This document shows, one piece after another, positions 52,304-60,131 of a DNA stretch of 64,000 nt; position 1 is the stretch's first letter, and each line of letters opens with the position of its first letter. Where the stretch lies: positions 620,001 through 684,000 of the forward strand of contig NZ_JAENHO010000006.1 in NCBI RefSeq assembly GCF_016785085.1. Reading direction: 5' to 3'. This DNA is from Paractinoplanes lichenicola. Lineage in GTDB: Bacteria > Actinomycetota > Actinomycetes > Mycobacteriales > Micromonosporaceae. The notes below the pieces were generated by a model. It searched no databases, was not told the DNA's origin, and saw only the letters and a list, made by a program, of their open reading frames with translations. The position numbers were made by a program, and so were the translations under genes.

Positions 52304-52421
52304 GCCGCCGACCGAGTTAGCTGACGGGTTCGGGACGGAAGTAATCCCTACCGCTGGGTCGCGGATTCACCCCGGAAAGATTGGTTCCCCGGCTCGCCCG
52401 GACGGACGATTAGGCGGCGGT
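52304..52421 (-). ncRNA. Cyclic di-AMP (ydaO/yuaA-type) riboswitch, copy 1
   Basis: In the 5' leader of the minus-strand peptidase gene. The conserved ydaO-type blocks occur in order: GGGGAACCA, GGGGTGAATCC, GGTAGGGAT, and finally CCCGAACCCGTCAGCTAAC near the 3' end, with a P1 stem formed by CCGCCG (52420-52415) and CGGCGG (52310-52305). The 3' half ends about 20 bases before the GTG start, where ligand-dependent folding could act on translation or transcription. In actinobacteria this class controls cell wall hydrolase genes and c-di-AMP turns expression off. Confidence 0.93.
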
Positions 52422-52645
52422 CTCCTTGGGGGTGGAGACCGACCCGACCATACCGACTTCATCACGAGATCGACAGTTGTCGCACTCGCTGCAATTCACC
52501 GGCGACACGCCGTCACGGCAATTACGGAATGTGTTCGGGCGACTACGAAATTGCCATTTCTCCGGACCTGAAGTAACGCGAACTCTCGGGTAAACTGGCC
52601 GCCGGTTCTGCCGCCGTGGCGCCGCCCCCGAGGTGCCGGCAGACC
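52422..52645. promoter_or_regulatory. Divergent promoter region between two riboswitches
   Basis: A 224-bp, comparatively A/T-rich stretch separating the two riboswitches, so it must hold both promoters. Candidate elements are TAAACT at 52592-52597 for the plus side. I see no operator and no open frame with support. Confidence 0.5.
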
Positions 52646-52755
52646 ACCGCCCAATCGCCGCGAGGCGAGCCGGGGAACCAGGTCAGTGGGGTGCATCCGC
52701 GCAAGCGGTAGGGATCGCTTCCGTCCCGAACCCGTCAGCTAACCCGGTCGGCGGT
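52646..52755 (+). ncRNA. Cyclic di-AMP (ydaO/yuaA-type) riboswitch, copy 2
   Basis: In the 5' leader of the plus-strand peptidase gene. Conserved blocks are GGGGAACCA, GGGGTGCATCC, GGTAGGGAT and CCCGAACCCGTCAGCTAACC, with a P1 stem of ACCGCC (52646-52651) and GGCGGT (52750-52755). The block that reads GGGGTGAATCC in copy 1 and in the family consensus has A changed to C here, which might alter ligand affinity. It lies 18 bases before the TTG start. Confidence 0.93.
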
Positions 52756-52773
52756 TTACCGGAAGGAACTGCT

Positions 52774-53802
52774 TTGACCGTACGACCCCGCCGGTGGCTG
52801 ATGCTTGCCCTGGCGCCGATCGTGGCCCTGTCTTTCCTGGCCGTGCCCTCCTCGCCGGCGCTGGCCGAGCCCGGCGACGACGCCCCGAGCGAGGGCAGCG
52901 CGGGTGACACGGTGGGCAAGAACGCCACACTCGACGACGTGATCGAGTCCTCGAACCGGCGGTTCGTCGCGGCCCAGGCCGCCGTGACGAAATCCACAGC
53001 CGAGCAAAAGCGGCTGGCCACGGAGATCCGACTCGCCGAGGGCAAGCGGCTCGCGCTGCTCCCCGAGGTCAACGCGATCGCCGGCCAGCAGTATCGGACG
53101 GGCCACATGGGGGCGGCCAGCTTCCTGCTGGGCAGCCAGAACTCGGACGACTTCCTGGCCAAGGCGGTCTCGCTCGAAGAGATCAACGCCATGCAGGACC
53201 GCAAGCTGGCCGAGCTCAACAAGGCCATCAACGAGGTCAACACCAAGAAGGCCGCGCTCGACGCCGAGGTCAAGAAGCGCAAGACCAACCTGGTGGCGAT
53301 GACCAAGCAGAAGAAGGCGGCCAACGACGCGCTCGCGCTGGTCGGCGGTCAGAGCCTCACGCACGGCATCGTCCTGGCCAAGTCGCCGCCCGCCGCGCCC
53401 GCGCCGCGCAATTCCGACGGCGGTTTCTCGCCCGAGGGCTGCAACGTGCAGGACGAGACCACGAGCGGCTGTGTGACCGCCCGCACAATGCACATGTACA
53501 AAGAGGTGAAGAAGGCCGGCTTCAATCGTTTCGTCGGCTGTCACCGCAACGGTGGGCCGTTCGAGCACCCGAAGGGCCGGGCCTGCGACTGGTCGCTGCA
53601 GAAAAGCGGCTTCGCACCGGCCCACAATGCCGACACCCGCACGTACGGCAACAACCTGATGGCGTTCCTCGTGCGTAATGCCGACAAGCTCGGCATCTAT
53701 TACGTCATTTGGTATAAGCAGATCTGGTTCCCGGCCAGCGGCTGGAAGTCGTACAGCGGTCCGAGCGACCACACCGACCACGTGCACGTGTCGATGCTCT
53801 GA
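52774..53802 (+). CDS. Secreted coiled-coil LAS-type peptidase, copy 2
   Basis: A 342-residue paralogue of the product at 51234-52286. The TTG start at 52774 has GGAAGG about 8 bases upstream and begins directly before the signal peptide (LMLALAPIVALSFLAVP, ending ALA). A coiled coil spans about 55-200 (AEQKRLATEIRLAEGKRL, DRKLAELNKAINEVN). The C-terminal domain keeps EHPKGRACD (His265, Asp272) and DHTDHVH (His336, His338) of the LAS zinc site. It is preceded by its own c-di-AMP riboswitch and ends at a strong bidirectional terminator. It likely cuts peptidoglycan peptides during growth or spore development. Confidence 0.87.
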   Translation: MTVRPRRWLMLALAPIVALSFLAVPSSPALAEPGDDAPSEGSAGDTVGKNATLDDVIESSNRRFVAAQAAVTKSTAEQKRLATEIRLAEGKRLALLPEVNAIAGQQYRTGHMGAASFLLGSQNSDDFLAKAVSLEEINAMQDRKLAELNKAINEVNTKKAALDAEVKKRKTNLVAMTKQKKAANDALALVGGQSLTHGIVLAKSPPAAPAPRNSDGGFSPEGCNVQDETTSGCVTARTMHMYKEVKKAGFNRFVGCHRNGGPFEHPKGRACDWSLQKSGFAPAHNADTRTYGNNLMAFLVRNADKLGIYYVIWYKQIWFPASGWKSYSGPSDHTDHVHVSML

Positions 53803-53813
53803 CGACAGACATG

Positions 53814-53849
53814 AAGAAGGGCCCCGGGGCGAACCCCGGGGCCCTTCTT
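53814..53849. terminator. Bidirectional Rho-independent terminator
   Basis: A perfect 16-bp stem (53814-53829 with 53834-53849) around a CGAA tetraloop, with AAGAAG/CTTCTT at its base. On the plus strand it ends TTCTTTG; on the minus strand it ends CTTCTTCATG. It separates the convergent peptidase and GH65 genes. Confidence 0.9.
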
Positions 53850-53860
53850 TGTGCACTGGG

Positions 53861-56224
53861 TCAGCTGGTCATGCGCCGCACCGGGGCGCGGCCCTCGGGC
53901 TGGCTCGGGGCCGGGCCGACCGGGTGCGCCGGCGGGATCGGCACGGTCACCGGCTTGACCTGGGTGACCTCGACGTCCTTGCCGTGGTGGTTGACGACCA
54001 GACGGGCCGAGCCGCCACCGTTGCGCAGCGAGTAGGTCACCTCGTCGGCGGTCACGTTGACCCGCAGCCGCAGCCCGCGCCAGAGCAGCGAGAACTCCAG
54101 GTTGTTGATGCGGCTGGGCAGGCGCGGCGCGAACGACAGCTGGCCGTTGAAGTCGCGCATGCCGCCCAGACCGGCCACCAGCGAGATCCACGTGCCGGCC
54201 AGCGAGGCGATGTGCAGGCCGTCCCGCGAGTTCTGGTGCAGGTCGTGCAGGTCCATCAGGGCGGCCTCGCCCAGATAGTCGTGGGCCAGCTCGAGATGAC
54301 CCACCTCGGCCGCCAGCACCGCCTGGACGCAGGCCGAGAGCGACGAGTCGCGGACCGTACGGGCGTCGTAGTAGGCGAAGTTGCGCGCCTTCTCCTCCGG
54401 CGTGAACGCGTCACCGCGGATGTACATCGCCATGACCAGGTCGGCCTGCTTGACCACCTGCTTGCGGTACAGGTCGAAATACGGGTAGTTGAGCAGCAGC
54501 GGGTAGGCCTCGGGCGGGGTGTTCTCGAAGTCCCACTCCTGCAGCCGGGTGAAGCCCTCGGACTGCTGGTGCACGCCGAGCTCCCGGTCGTACGGGATGT
54601 GCACCGCGGCCGCCGCGTCCCGCCAGCCCGCCGTCTCCTCGTCGTCCACGCCCAGCTTGCGGGCCAGGTCGGGGTGGCGCTTGGCCGCGTCGGCGGCGGC
54701 CAGGAAGTTCTGCTGGGCCAGCAGGTTGGTGTAGATGTTGTCGTTGACCACGGCGGTGTACTCGTCGGGGCCGGTGACGCCGTCGATGTGGAAGCGGCCG
54801 TGCCGGTCGTGGTGGCCCAGCGAGCGCCACAGCCGCGCGGTCTCGACCAGCAGCTCCAGGCCGACCTCGCGCTCGAAGTCGTAGTCGCCGGTGGCCTGCA
54901 CGTAGCGGCGGACGGCGTCGGCGATGTCGGCGCCGATGTGGAAGCCCGCGGTGCCGGCCGGCCAGTACGCCGAGCACTCCTGCCCGCGGATCGTGCGCCA
55001 CGGGAACGCCGCCCCCTGCAGGCCGAGCGTCTGAGCCCGCTCCCGCGCCAGGTCCAGCGTCGAGTGGCGCCAGCGCAGCACGTCGGCCGCCGCGGAGGGC
55101 TGGGTGTAGGTCAGCGCCGGCAGCACGAAAGTCTCGGCGTCCCAGAACGTGTGGCCGTCGTAGCCGGGGCCGCTGAGGCCCTTGGAACCGATCGGCCGCT
55201 GCTCGGCCCGGGCGCCGGCCTGGAGCGTGTGGAAGAGGCCGAAGCGCACGGCCTGCTGCACCTCGGGGTCGCCCTCGACCCTGACGTCGGAGTGGTCCCA
55301 GAAGGCGTCCAGATATTCGCGCTGGGCCTCGATCAGGCCCTCCCAGCCGTCGAGCCGGGCGCTGGCCAGCGCCGCGCCGACCTGGTCGCGCACGGCGGGC
55401 AGCGAGCGGTGGCTGGACCAGCCGTAGGCCGCCAGCTTGACCACGCGCAGCTTCTGACCCGGCTCGAGCTTGCAGGCCACGGTGGTGCGCAGCCAGTCGG
55501 GGTGGCCCTCGGTGGTCACCGCGTGCTTGCCGGGCGCGTCGATCAGGTGCTCCATGGCCGCGGCCATGCGCAGGTCGCTGGCCTTGGTGCGGTGCACCAG
55601 CAGGCCACCGGTGCGCTGCTCGAGCACCTCCTCGGACTGCAGCGGGTGGTCGAGCACGGCGGCGACCCGCGGATCCTTGCTCATCGGCGGGAGCTGCTCG
55701 TTGGCGACCAGCTCGGACTGCAGGATCAGCCGGGACGGGCCGTCGAGCGGCTCGACCTCGTACAGGAAAGCCACGACGGAGCGCTGGGTGAACGAGACCA
55801 TCCGCACGGTGCGGACACGAATCGCCTGCCCCGACGGGGAGACCCATTCGACCGTCCGCTCGAGCGTGCCGGCCCGCAGGTCGAGGACCCGCTCGTGGGA
55901 CCGCAGCTCGCCGTAGCGCACGTCGAACGGCTCGTCGTCGACCAGCAGCCGCATGAGCTTGGCGTTGGTCACGTTGACCATGGTCTGGCCGGACTCGGGG
56001 AAGCCGTAGCCGGCCTCCGCGTACGGCAGCGGGCGGAGCTCGTAGAACGAGTTCAGGTAGGTGCCCGGCAGGCCGTGCGGCTCGCCCTCGTCCAGGTTTC
56101 CGCGTATCCCGATGTGTCCGTTGGCCAGCGCGAAGACCGACTCGGACTGGGCCAGCAGGTCCAGGTCGAGCCGGGTCTCCCGGATGTGCCACGGGTCGAC
56201 GGGATAAGCCCGTTCACGGATCAC
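53861..56224 (-). CDS. GH65 disaccharide phosphorylase (trehalose/kojibiose/maltose type)
   Basis: A 787-residue GH65 protein. The N-terminal beta-sandwich begins ETRLDLDLLAQSESVFALAN, then NGHIGIRGNLDEG. The (alpha/alpha)6 barrel has GHTFWDAETFVLPAL and the catalytic Glu in DGVTGPDEYTAVVNDNIY; phosphate-binding residues are expected in the SLAGTW region. GH65 phosphorylases split alpha-linked glucose disaccharides with phosphate to give beta-glucose 1-phosphate. The linked beta-phosphoglucomutase gene upstream would convert this to glucose 6-phosphate, which supports the assignment. Specificity cannot be decided. The GTG at 56224 has GAGAGG upstream. Confidence 0.9.
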   Translation of the reverse strand: MIRERAYPVDPWHIRETRLDLDLLAQSESVFALANGHIGIRGNLDEGEPHGLPGTYLNSFYELRPLPYAEAGYGFPESGQTMVNVTNAKLMRLLVDDEPFDVRYGELRSHERVLDLRAGTLERTVEWVSPSGQAIRVRTVRMVSFTQRSVVAFLYEVEPLDGPSRLILQSELVANEQLPPMSKDPRVAAVLDHPLQSEEVLEQRTGGLLVHRTKASDLRMAAAMEHLIDAPGKHAVTTEGHPDWLRTTVACKLEPGQKLRVVKLAAYGWSSHRSLPAVRDQVGAALASARLDGWEGLIEAQREYLDAFWDHSDVRVEGDPEVQQAVRFGLFHTLQAGARAEQRPIGSKGLSGPGYDGHTFWDAETFVLPALTYTQPSAAADVLRWRHSTLDLARERAQTLGLQGAAFPWRTIRGQECSAYWPAGTAGFHIGADIADAVRRYVQATGDYDFEREVGLELLVETARLWRSLGHHDRHGRFHIDGVTGPDEYTAVVNDNIYTNLLAQQNFLAAADAAKRHPDLARKLGVDDEETAGWRDAAAAVHIPYDRELGVHQQSEGFTRLQEWDFENTPPEAYPLLLNYPYFDLYRKQVVKQADLVMAMYIRGDAFTPEEKARNFAYYDARTVRDSSLSACVQAVLAAEVGHLELAHDYLGEAALMDLHDLHQNSRDGLHIASLAGTWISLVAGLGGMRDFNGQLSFAPRLPSRINNLEFSLLWRGLRLRVNVTADEVTYSLRNGGGSARLVVNHHGKDVEVTQVKPVTVPIPPAHPVGPAPSQPEGRAPVRRMTS

Positions 56225-56285
56225 GGTGGTGCCTCTCGAAAATGAGCAAGGGAAAAGTCTTGAAGATATAAACGCTGATACGTGC

Positions 56286-57053
56286 TCAGCGCGTCAGGAG
56301 TTCGGCCAAGTCCTGCACGACGATATCGGCACCGTTGTCGAGAAGTGCTTGAGTCTGACCCACACGGTCGACCCCGACGACGATGCCGAACTTGCCGGCC
56401 CGGCCCGCGGCCACCCCGGCCTGGGCGTCCTCATAGACGGCGCAGCTCTCCGGCGGGAGCCCGAGCTGCGCGGCGGCGTAGAGGAAGGTGTCGGGGGCGG
56501 GCTTGCCCGGCAGATTCTGCTCGCGGGCGGTCACACCGTCCACGCGCACCTCGATGAGGTCGGCGATGCCCGCCGCCTCCAGCACGTCCTTGCAGTTGGC
56601 GCTGGCCGACACGACGGCCCGGCGCAGGCCGGCCTCCTTGGCGGCCTTGAGGTAGTCGACCGATCCGTCGTAGACCTGGACGGCGCCCTCTTTGATCTTC
56701 TGCAGGACGAGGAGGTTCTTGCGGTTGCCGATGCCGTTCACGGTCTGCTGGTCGGGACCGTCGTCCGGGGTGCCCTCGGGGAGGGTGATCTGCCGAGAGG
56801 CCAGGAAGGTGCGAACACCATCGGCGCGTGGGCGGCCGTCGACGTAATCGTGATAGTCGGCGCCGGAGTCGAACGGCACGAACGCTTGCCCGTGCTGCGC
56901 CGACCACGCCTGGAGGAAGGTGTCGAACGTCTGCTTCCACGCAGCATTGTGCACAAGGGCGGTCTGCGTGAGCACGCCGTCAAGATCGAAGAGGCATGCG
57001 GTTACTTGAGGAGGTAGTCCGAGCACGGGCCCAATGTAGCCGCACCCGGACAC
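56286..57053 (-). CDS. Beta-phosphoglucomutase (HAD family)
   Basis: A 255-residue HAD-superfamily phosphomutase. Motif I is CLFDLDGVLTQTALVH, with the nucleophile and acid/base Asp of beta-phosphoglucomutase; motif II is VVSASANCKDVL; motif III and IV are GKPAPDTFL and VYEDAQAGVAAGRAG. It interconverts beta-glucose 1-phosphate and glucose 6-phosphate and is placed 61 bp upstream of the GH65 gene in the same direction. The start is uncertain: ATG 57053 or GTG 57026, the latter giving a more usual N-terminus. Confidence 0.88.
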   Translation of the reverse strand: MSGCGYIGPVLGLPPQVTACLFDLDGVLTQTALVHNAAWKQTFDTFLQAWSAQHGQAFVPFDSGADYHDYVDGRPRADGVRTFLASRQITLPEGTPDDGPDQQTVNGIGNRKNLLVLQKIKEGAVQVYDGSVDYLKAAKEAGLRRAVVSASANCKDVLEAAGIADLIEVRVDGVTAREQNLPGKPAPDTFLYAAAQLGLPPESCAVYEDAQAGVAAGRAGKFGIVVGVDRVGQTQALLDNGADIVVQDLAELLTR

Positions 57054-57129
57054 CCATGAGTCCGGAAGGGCAGCTTCACATTTCGACGGCGCGTTTACCA
57101 GCAGTTCAATGTGCTGTTGCGGGCCTGTG

Positions 57130-57615
57130 TCAGACCGGCGTGGCGATCAAGATCCGCAACCCGATCGTGGTACCGATCGGGCCCGTGGCCACGGTGACCT
57201 CGTCGCAGAGCTGGTGGGCGAGCCAGATGCCGCGGCCACCCACCTCGTACGCCTCGGGAATCTCTGGAGTTGTCAGGTAACGCGCGGGGATGCCGGGGCC
57301 GGAGTCGGTCACCGAGCACCAGGCCGAGCCGCCGGCGAGCCAGAGCAGCACCCGCCCGCCGCCACCGGCGTGCAGCACGACGTTGGTGACGACCTCGTTG
57401 ACCGCGAGGATGAAGCCGGCCAGCCGGTCGCCGCCCAGGCCGGCCGCGGTGAGCCGGGCCGACACCTCGTGCCGCACCAGGGTGATGTCGTCGCGCCCGA
57501 AACGGCGGTCGAGCAGGCGCCCGGCGGCCGTGGGCACCGGCTCGGCAAGGACCGTCGGGGAGACGCCAGCCTCCACCGGCTCCGCGCCCGGAGCCGGTCG
57601 CACACCCTGTCGCAC
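57130..57615 (-). CDS. RsbW-like serine kinase/anti-sigma ATPase
   Basis: A 161-residue HATPase_c protein from the GTG at 57615, which has GGAGG 5 bases upstream. The ATP-binding blocks are VNEVVTNVVLHA (N-box), VTDSGPGIPARY (G1) and GGRGIWLAHQLCDEV (G2). Proteins of this type bind anti-sigma antagonists or sigma factors in stress and development networks. No partner STAS or sigma gene is adjacent. It could regulate a distant sigma factor. Confidence 0.87.
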   Translation of the reverse strand: MRQGVRPAPGAEPVEAGVSPTVLAEPVPTAAGRLLDRRFGRDDITLVRHEVSARLTAAGLGGDRLAGFILAVNEVVTNVVLHAGGGGRVLLWLAGGSAWCSVTDSGPGIPARYLTTPEIPEAYEVGGRGIWLAHQLCDEVTVATGPIGTTIGLRILIATPV

Positions 57616-57695
57616 TCTGTCCTCCACCGTGGTGCAGCCTACGCGGTGTGCCACCTCAGTGGCACCACGCGTCCACGATAAAGGTCGGCCGGCCG

Positions 57696-58562
57696 TCAGA
57701 AGAGGTCGGCGATCGTCCGGAAGATCTCCGCGTAGAAGTTGCCGTCGATCTCCCGATACAGGCTGAATTCCATGTTCGGGCTGCCGAAGAACGGGCGCAG
57801 CGTCCAGGCCAGCTGGGTGCCCACAAAGCCGAAGAGCAGGATCCAGATGTAGAGCAGGGTCATGCTGGGCGGCGTCGGCTGGGCCGGCGGGCGCGGCTGC
57901 GGCCGCATCGGGTGCGGCCCGTACGCGGGCGGGATCTGCGCCGGCGCGGGGGCGGGGGCGGCACCGTTGGCCTCAGCCGGCGCTCCGGCGGTGACCAGGG
58001 CCTTGACCGGCTCGGCAGCGGGAACGGCGGCCGGCGCGGCGGCGGGGGTGGCGACCTTCGGGGCGAGCAGGCCGTGCTCGTTGAGCACCCGCATGCCGCC
58101 GGTCAGGAACCGCAGGCCGACCAGCGCCGAGAGGGCCAGGATGACCACGTTGAGCAGCTTGAAGAACGCGTAGTCGGGCGCCGTGATCAGGAAGAACAGG
58201 CTGATCGGGGCGAACGCCAGCGCCAGCATGGAGGTCACGGTCAGCGCGACCATCACGAGCGACAACGACTGCCGGATCGACAACCGGGCGCCGAAGACCA
58301 GGTTGAACAGGTAGAGGGTGGGCAGGCAGATGGTCAGCGTGGCCAGGAACAGCAGCGGCAGCTTGCCCGCCGAGGTCAGCGCCATCAGCACGCTGTGAAA
58401 GGAACCCAGCACCGCGCCGTAGACGGCCAGCGCCACCACCGAGCTGACCAGCATCTGACCGGTGAGCTTGGGCAGCTCGCGATCCTCCACGATCTGCTGC
58501 CAGATGCCCTGTCTGTCGCGCAGGATGCGCTCGATTACCAGAAGCCCGGACGCGTTCGCCAC
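57696..58562 (-). CDS. Five/six-helix membrane protein with Ala/Pro-rich linker
   Basis: A 288-residue membrane protein. Helices are visible around residues 35-60, 70-90 and 105-135 (LIFLATLTICLPTLYLFNL-like and VMVALTVTSMLALAFAPIS), and near the C-terminus (SMTLLYIWILLFGFVGTQL). The last two are separated by a 75-residue Ala/Pro-rich linker (PAPAPAQIPPAYGPHPMRPQ). The C-terminal tail (SLYREIDGNFYAEIFRTIADLF) is well ordered and acidic. TAGGA precedes the GTG at 58562. I recognise no family with confidence. Confidence 0.75.
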   Translation of the reverse strand: MANASGLLVIERILRDRQGIWQQIVEDRELPKLTGQMLVSSVVALAVYGAVLGSFHSVLMALTSAGKLPLLFLATLTICLPTLYLFNLVFGARLSIRQSLSLVMVALTVTSMLALAFAPISLFFLITAPDYAFFKLLNVVILALSALVGLRFLTGGMRVLNEHGLLAPKVATPAAAPAAVPAAEPVKALVTAGAPAEANGAAPAPAPAQIPPAYGPHPMRPQPRPPAQPTPPSMTLLYIWILLFGFVGTQLAWTLRPFFGSPNMEFSLYREIDGNFYAEIFRTIADLF

Positions 58563-58649
58563 GTTCCTACCCCCAGAGGTCGGGTCCGTATCGTCGATAC
58601 GCCATCGCACCGACGTGTGGGCGGAACGCTACGCCATGGACGCAAACGG

Positions 58650-58680
58650 GGAAAGGCCCGCGCTTTCGCCCGGGCCTTCC
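58650..58680 (-). terminator. Hairpin terminator after the ABC ATPase gene
   Basis: A 10-bp imperfect stem (58650-58660 with 58671-58680, one bulged base) with a 10-base loop lies right after the end of the minus-strand ATPase gene. The following tract on that strand is only weakly T-rich, so efficiency is uncertain. Confidence 0.55.
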
Positions 58681-58696
58681 GAGAGTGAACCGCGGG

Positions 58697-59998
58697 TCAG
58701 CGCCAGCCGACGTCGATCCGGTCGCCGCGCTCGTCGAAGAAGTGCAGGGCGTCCATCTTGACCGCGACCGAGAGCGGGTGCCCGGGCGACACCGGCGGGT
58801 ACGGCGCCAGCCGTACGCCCAGCTCGGCCGGGCGGCGGTGGTGGCGCCCCGGGTCGTTGAGCACGCTCTGCTGGTCGGGTTCACGCGTCTTGACCGCGGT
58901 GCTGGGGCCGCGGCCGGTCAGGCGCTGCAGGGCCCCGCCGAACTTCTTGAGCGCGCCGCCGGTGGGCTCCTCGTCGTCCCTCGCGCGGGCCCCCATCTCG
59001 TCGACGACGATCGCCGTGGCGCCGATGTCGAGATAGGCCAGCGACTCGTGACCGTGGTGCTCGAGATAGCGGATGCGGCCGCGCAGGATGTCGCCCGGCT
59101 GGTCGGGCGCGACCGGCGTGAGCGCCTCGGCCCGCATCCCGACCACGATCCGCTCGCCGTGATAGTGCGCCACCGCGCGGGCCCGGATGTCGTTCCAGGG
59201 CAGATAGAGCGACTGCTCGCCGAAGTTGAGCTCGATGTAGCGCTCGAGGTGCACGTAGACGGCCGCCTCGAGCAGGTTCATCCGGGGCGCGCCCAGGAAC
59301 GCCGCGACATAGAGGGTGGCCGGCCGCCCGTACACCTCGGTCGGGGTGCCCACGTCCTGCAGGACGCCCTTGCGCATGATCGCGACCCGGTCGGCCATGG
59401 TCAGCGCCTCGGCCTGGTCGTGCGTGACGTACATCGTGGTCACGCCCAGCTCGCGGGTCAGGCTGGAGATCTCGGCCCGCAGCTCGGCCCGCAGCCCGCT
59501 GTCCAGGTTGGAGAGCGGCTCGTCCATCAGGAACAGGCCGGGCCGCCGCACGATCGCGCGGCCCATCGCCACCCGCTGCCGCTGGCCGCCGGAGAGCTGA
59601 CTCGGCTTGCGCCGGAGCACATCCCCTATTCCCAGCGCGGCCGCCACGTCGCCGACCCGCTCGCCCCGCGGCGCCGGCTCGACCCCGGACAGCTTGAGCG
59701 GGAAGCCGATGTTGTCGCCGACCGTCATGTGCGGGTAGAGCGCGAAGTCCTGGAAGACCATGGCGATGCTGCGGTCGCGGGGCGCGAGCTCGAGAACCGG
59801 GTCGCCGTTGAGGAGGATGTCGCCCTCGGTCGGATCCTCGAGCCCGGCGATCATGCGGAGGATCGTGGACTTCCCGCAGCCGGACGGCCCGAGCAGGACC
59901 AGGAACTCACCGTCGTCGACGTCGAGGCTGACGTTGTTGACGGCGATCGTGCCGTCGGGCCACACCTTCGTAACGTCCTTGAGCGAGACGGTCGACAC
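58697..59998 (-). CDS. UgpC/MsmK-type ABC importer ATPase with C-terminal insertion
   Basis: A 433-residue ATPase of the CUT1 sugar importer group. Walker A is GPSGCGKSTILRMIAGLEDP, the Q-loop VFQDFALYPHMTVGDNI, the signature LSGGQRQRVAMGRAIVRRP and Walker B LFLMDEPLSNLD. The C-terminal TOBE/MalK-like regulatory part carries an extra, low-complexity segment of about 70 residues (about 335-405) that the family normally lacks. The protein probably serves several importers, because no permease gene is adjacent. GGGGAGGTAGG precedes the GTG at 59998. Confidence 0.9.
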   Translation of the reverse strand: MSTVSLKDVTKVWPDGTIAVNNVSLDVDDGEFLVLLGPSGCGKSTILRMIAGLEDPTEGDILLNGDPVLELAPRDRSIAMVFQDFALYPHMTVGDNIGFPLKLSGVEPAPRGERVGDVAAALGIGDVLRRKPSQLSGGQRQRVAMGRAIVRRPGLFLMDEPLSNLDSGLRAELRAEISSLTRELGVTTMYVTHDQAEALTMADRVAIMRKGVLQDVGTPTEVYGRPATLYVAAFLGAPRMNLLEAAVYVHLERYIELNFGEQSLYLPWNDIRARAVAHYHGERIVVGMRAEALTPVAPDQPGDILRGRIRYLEHHGHESLAYLDIGATAIVVDEMGARARDDEEPTGGALKKFGGALQRLTGRGPSTAVKTREPDQQSVLNDPGRHHRRPAELGVRLAPYPPVSPGHPLSVAVKMDALHFFDERGDRIDVGWR

Positions 59999-60131
59999 CG
60001 CCTACCTCCCCTGCCGGGCAACATCAATGTGATCCCGGTCCCACGACGGCCGGCGATCGGCCTAATTTGACGAGGAGTATCGATGTCACGCCATCGGGTG
60101 AACAGGCCATTTGCGCTGTGTAAGCGCTTGG

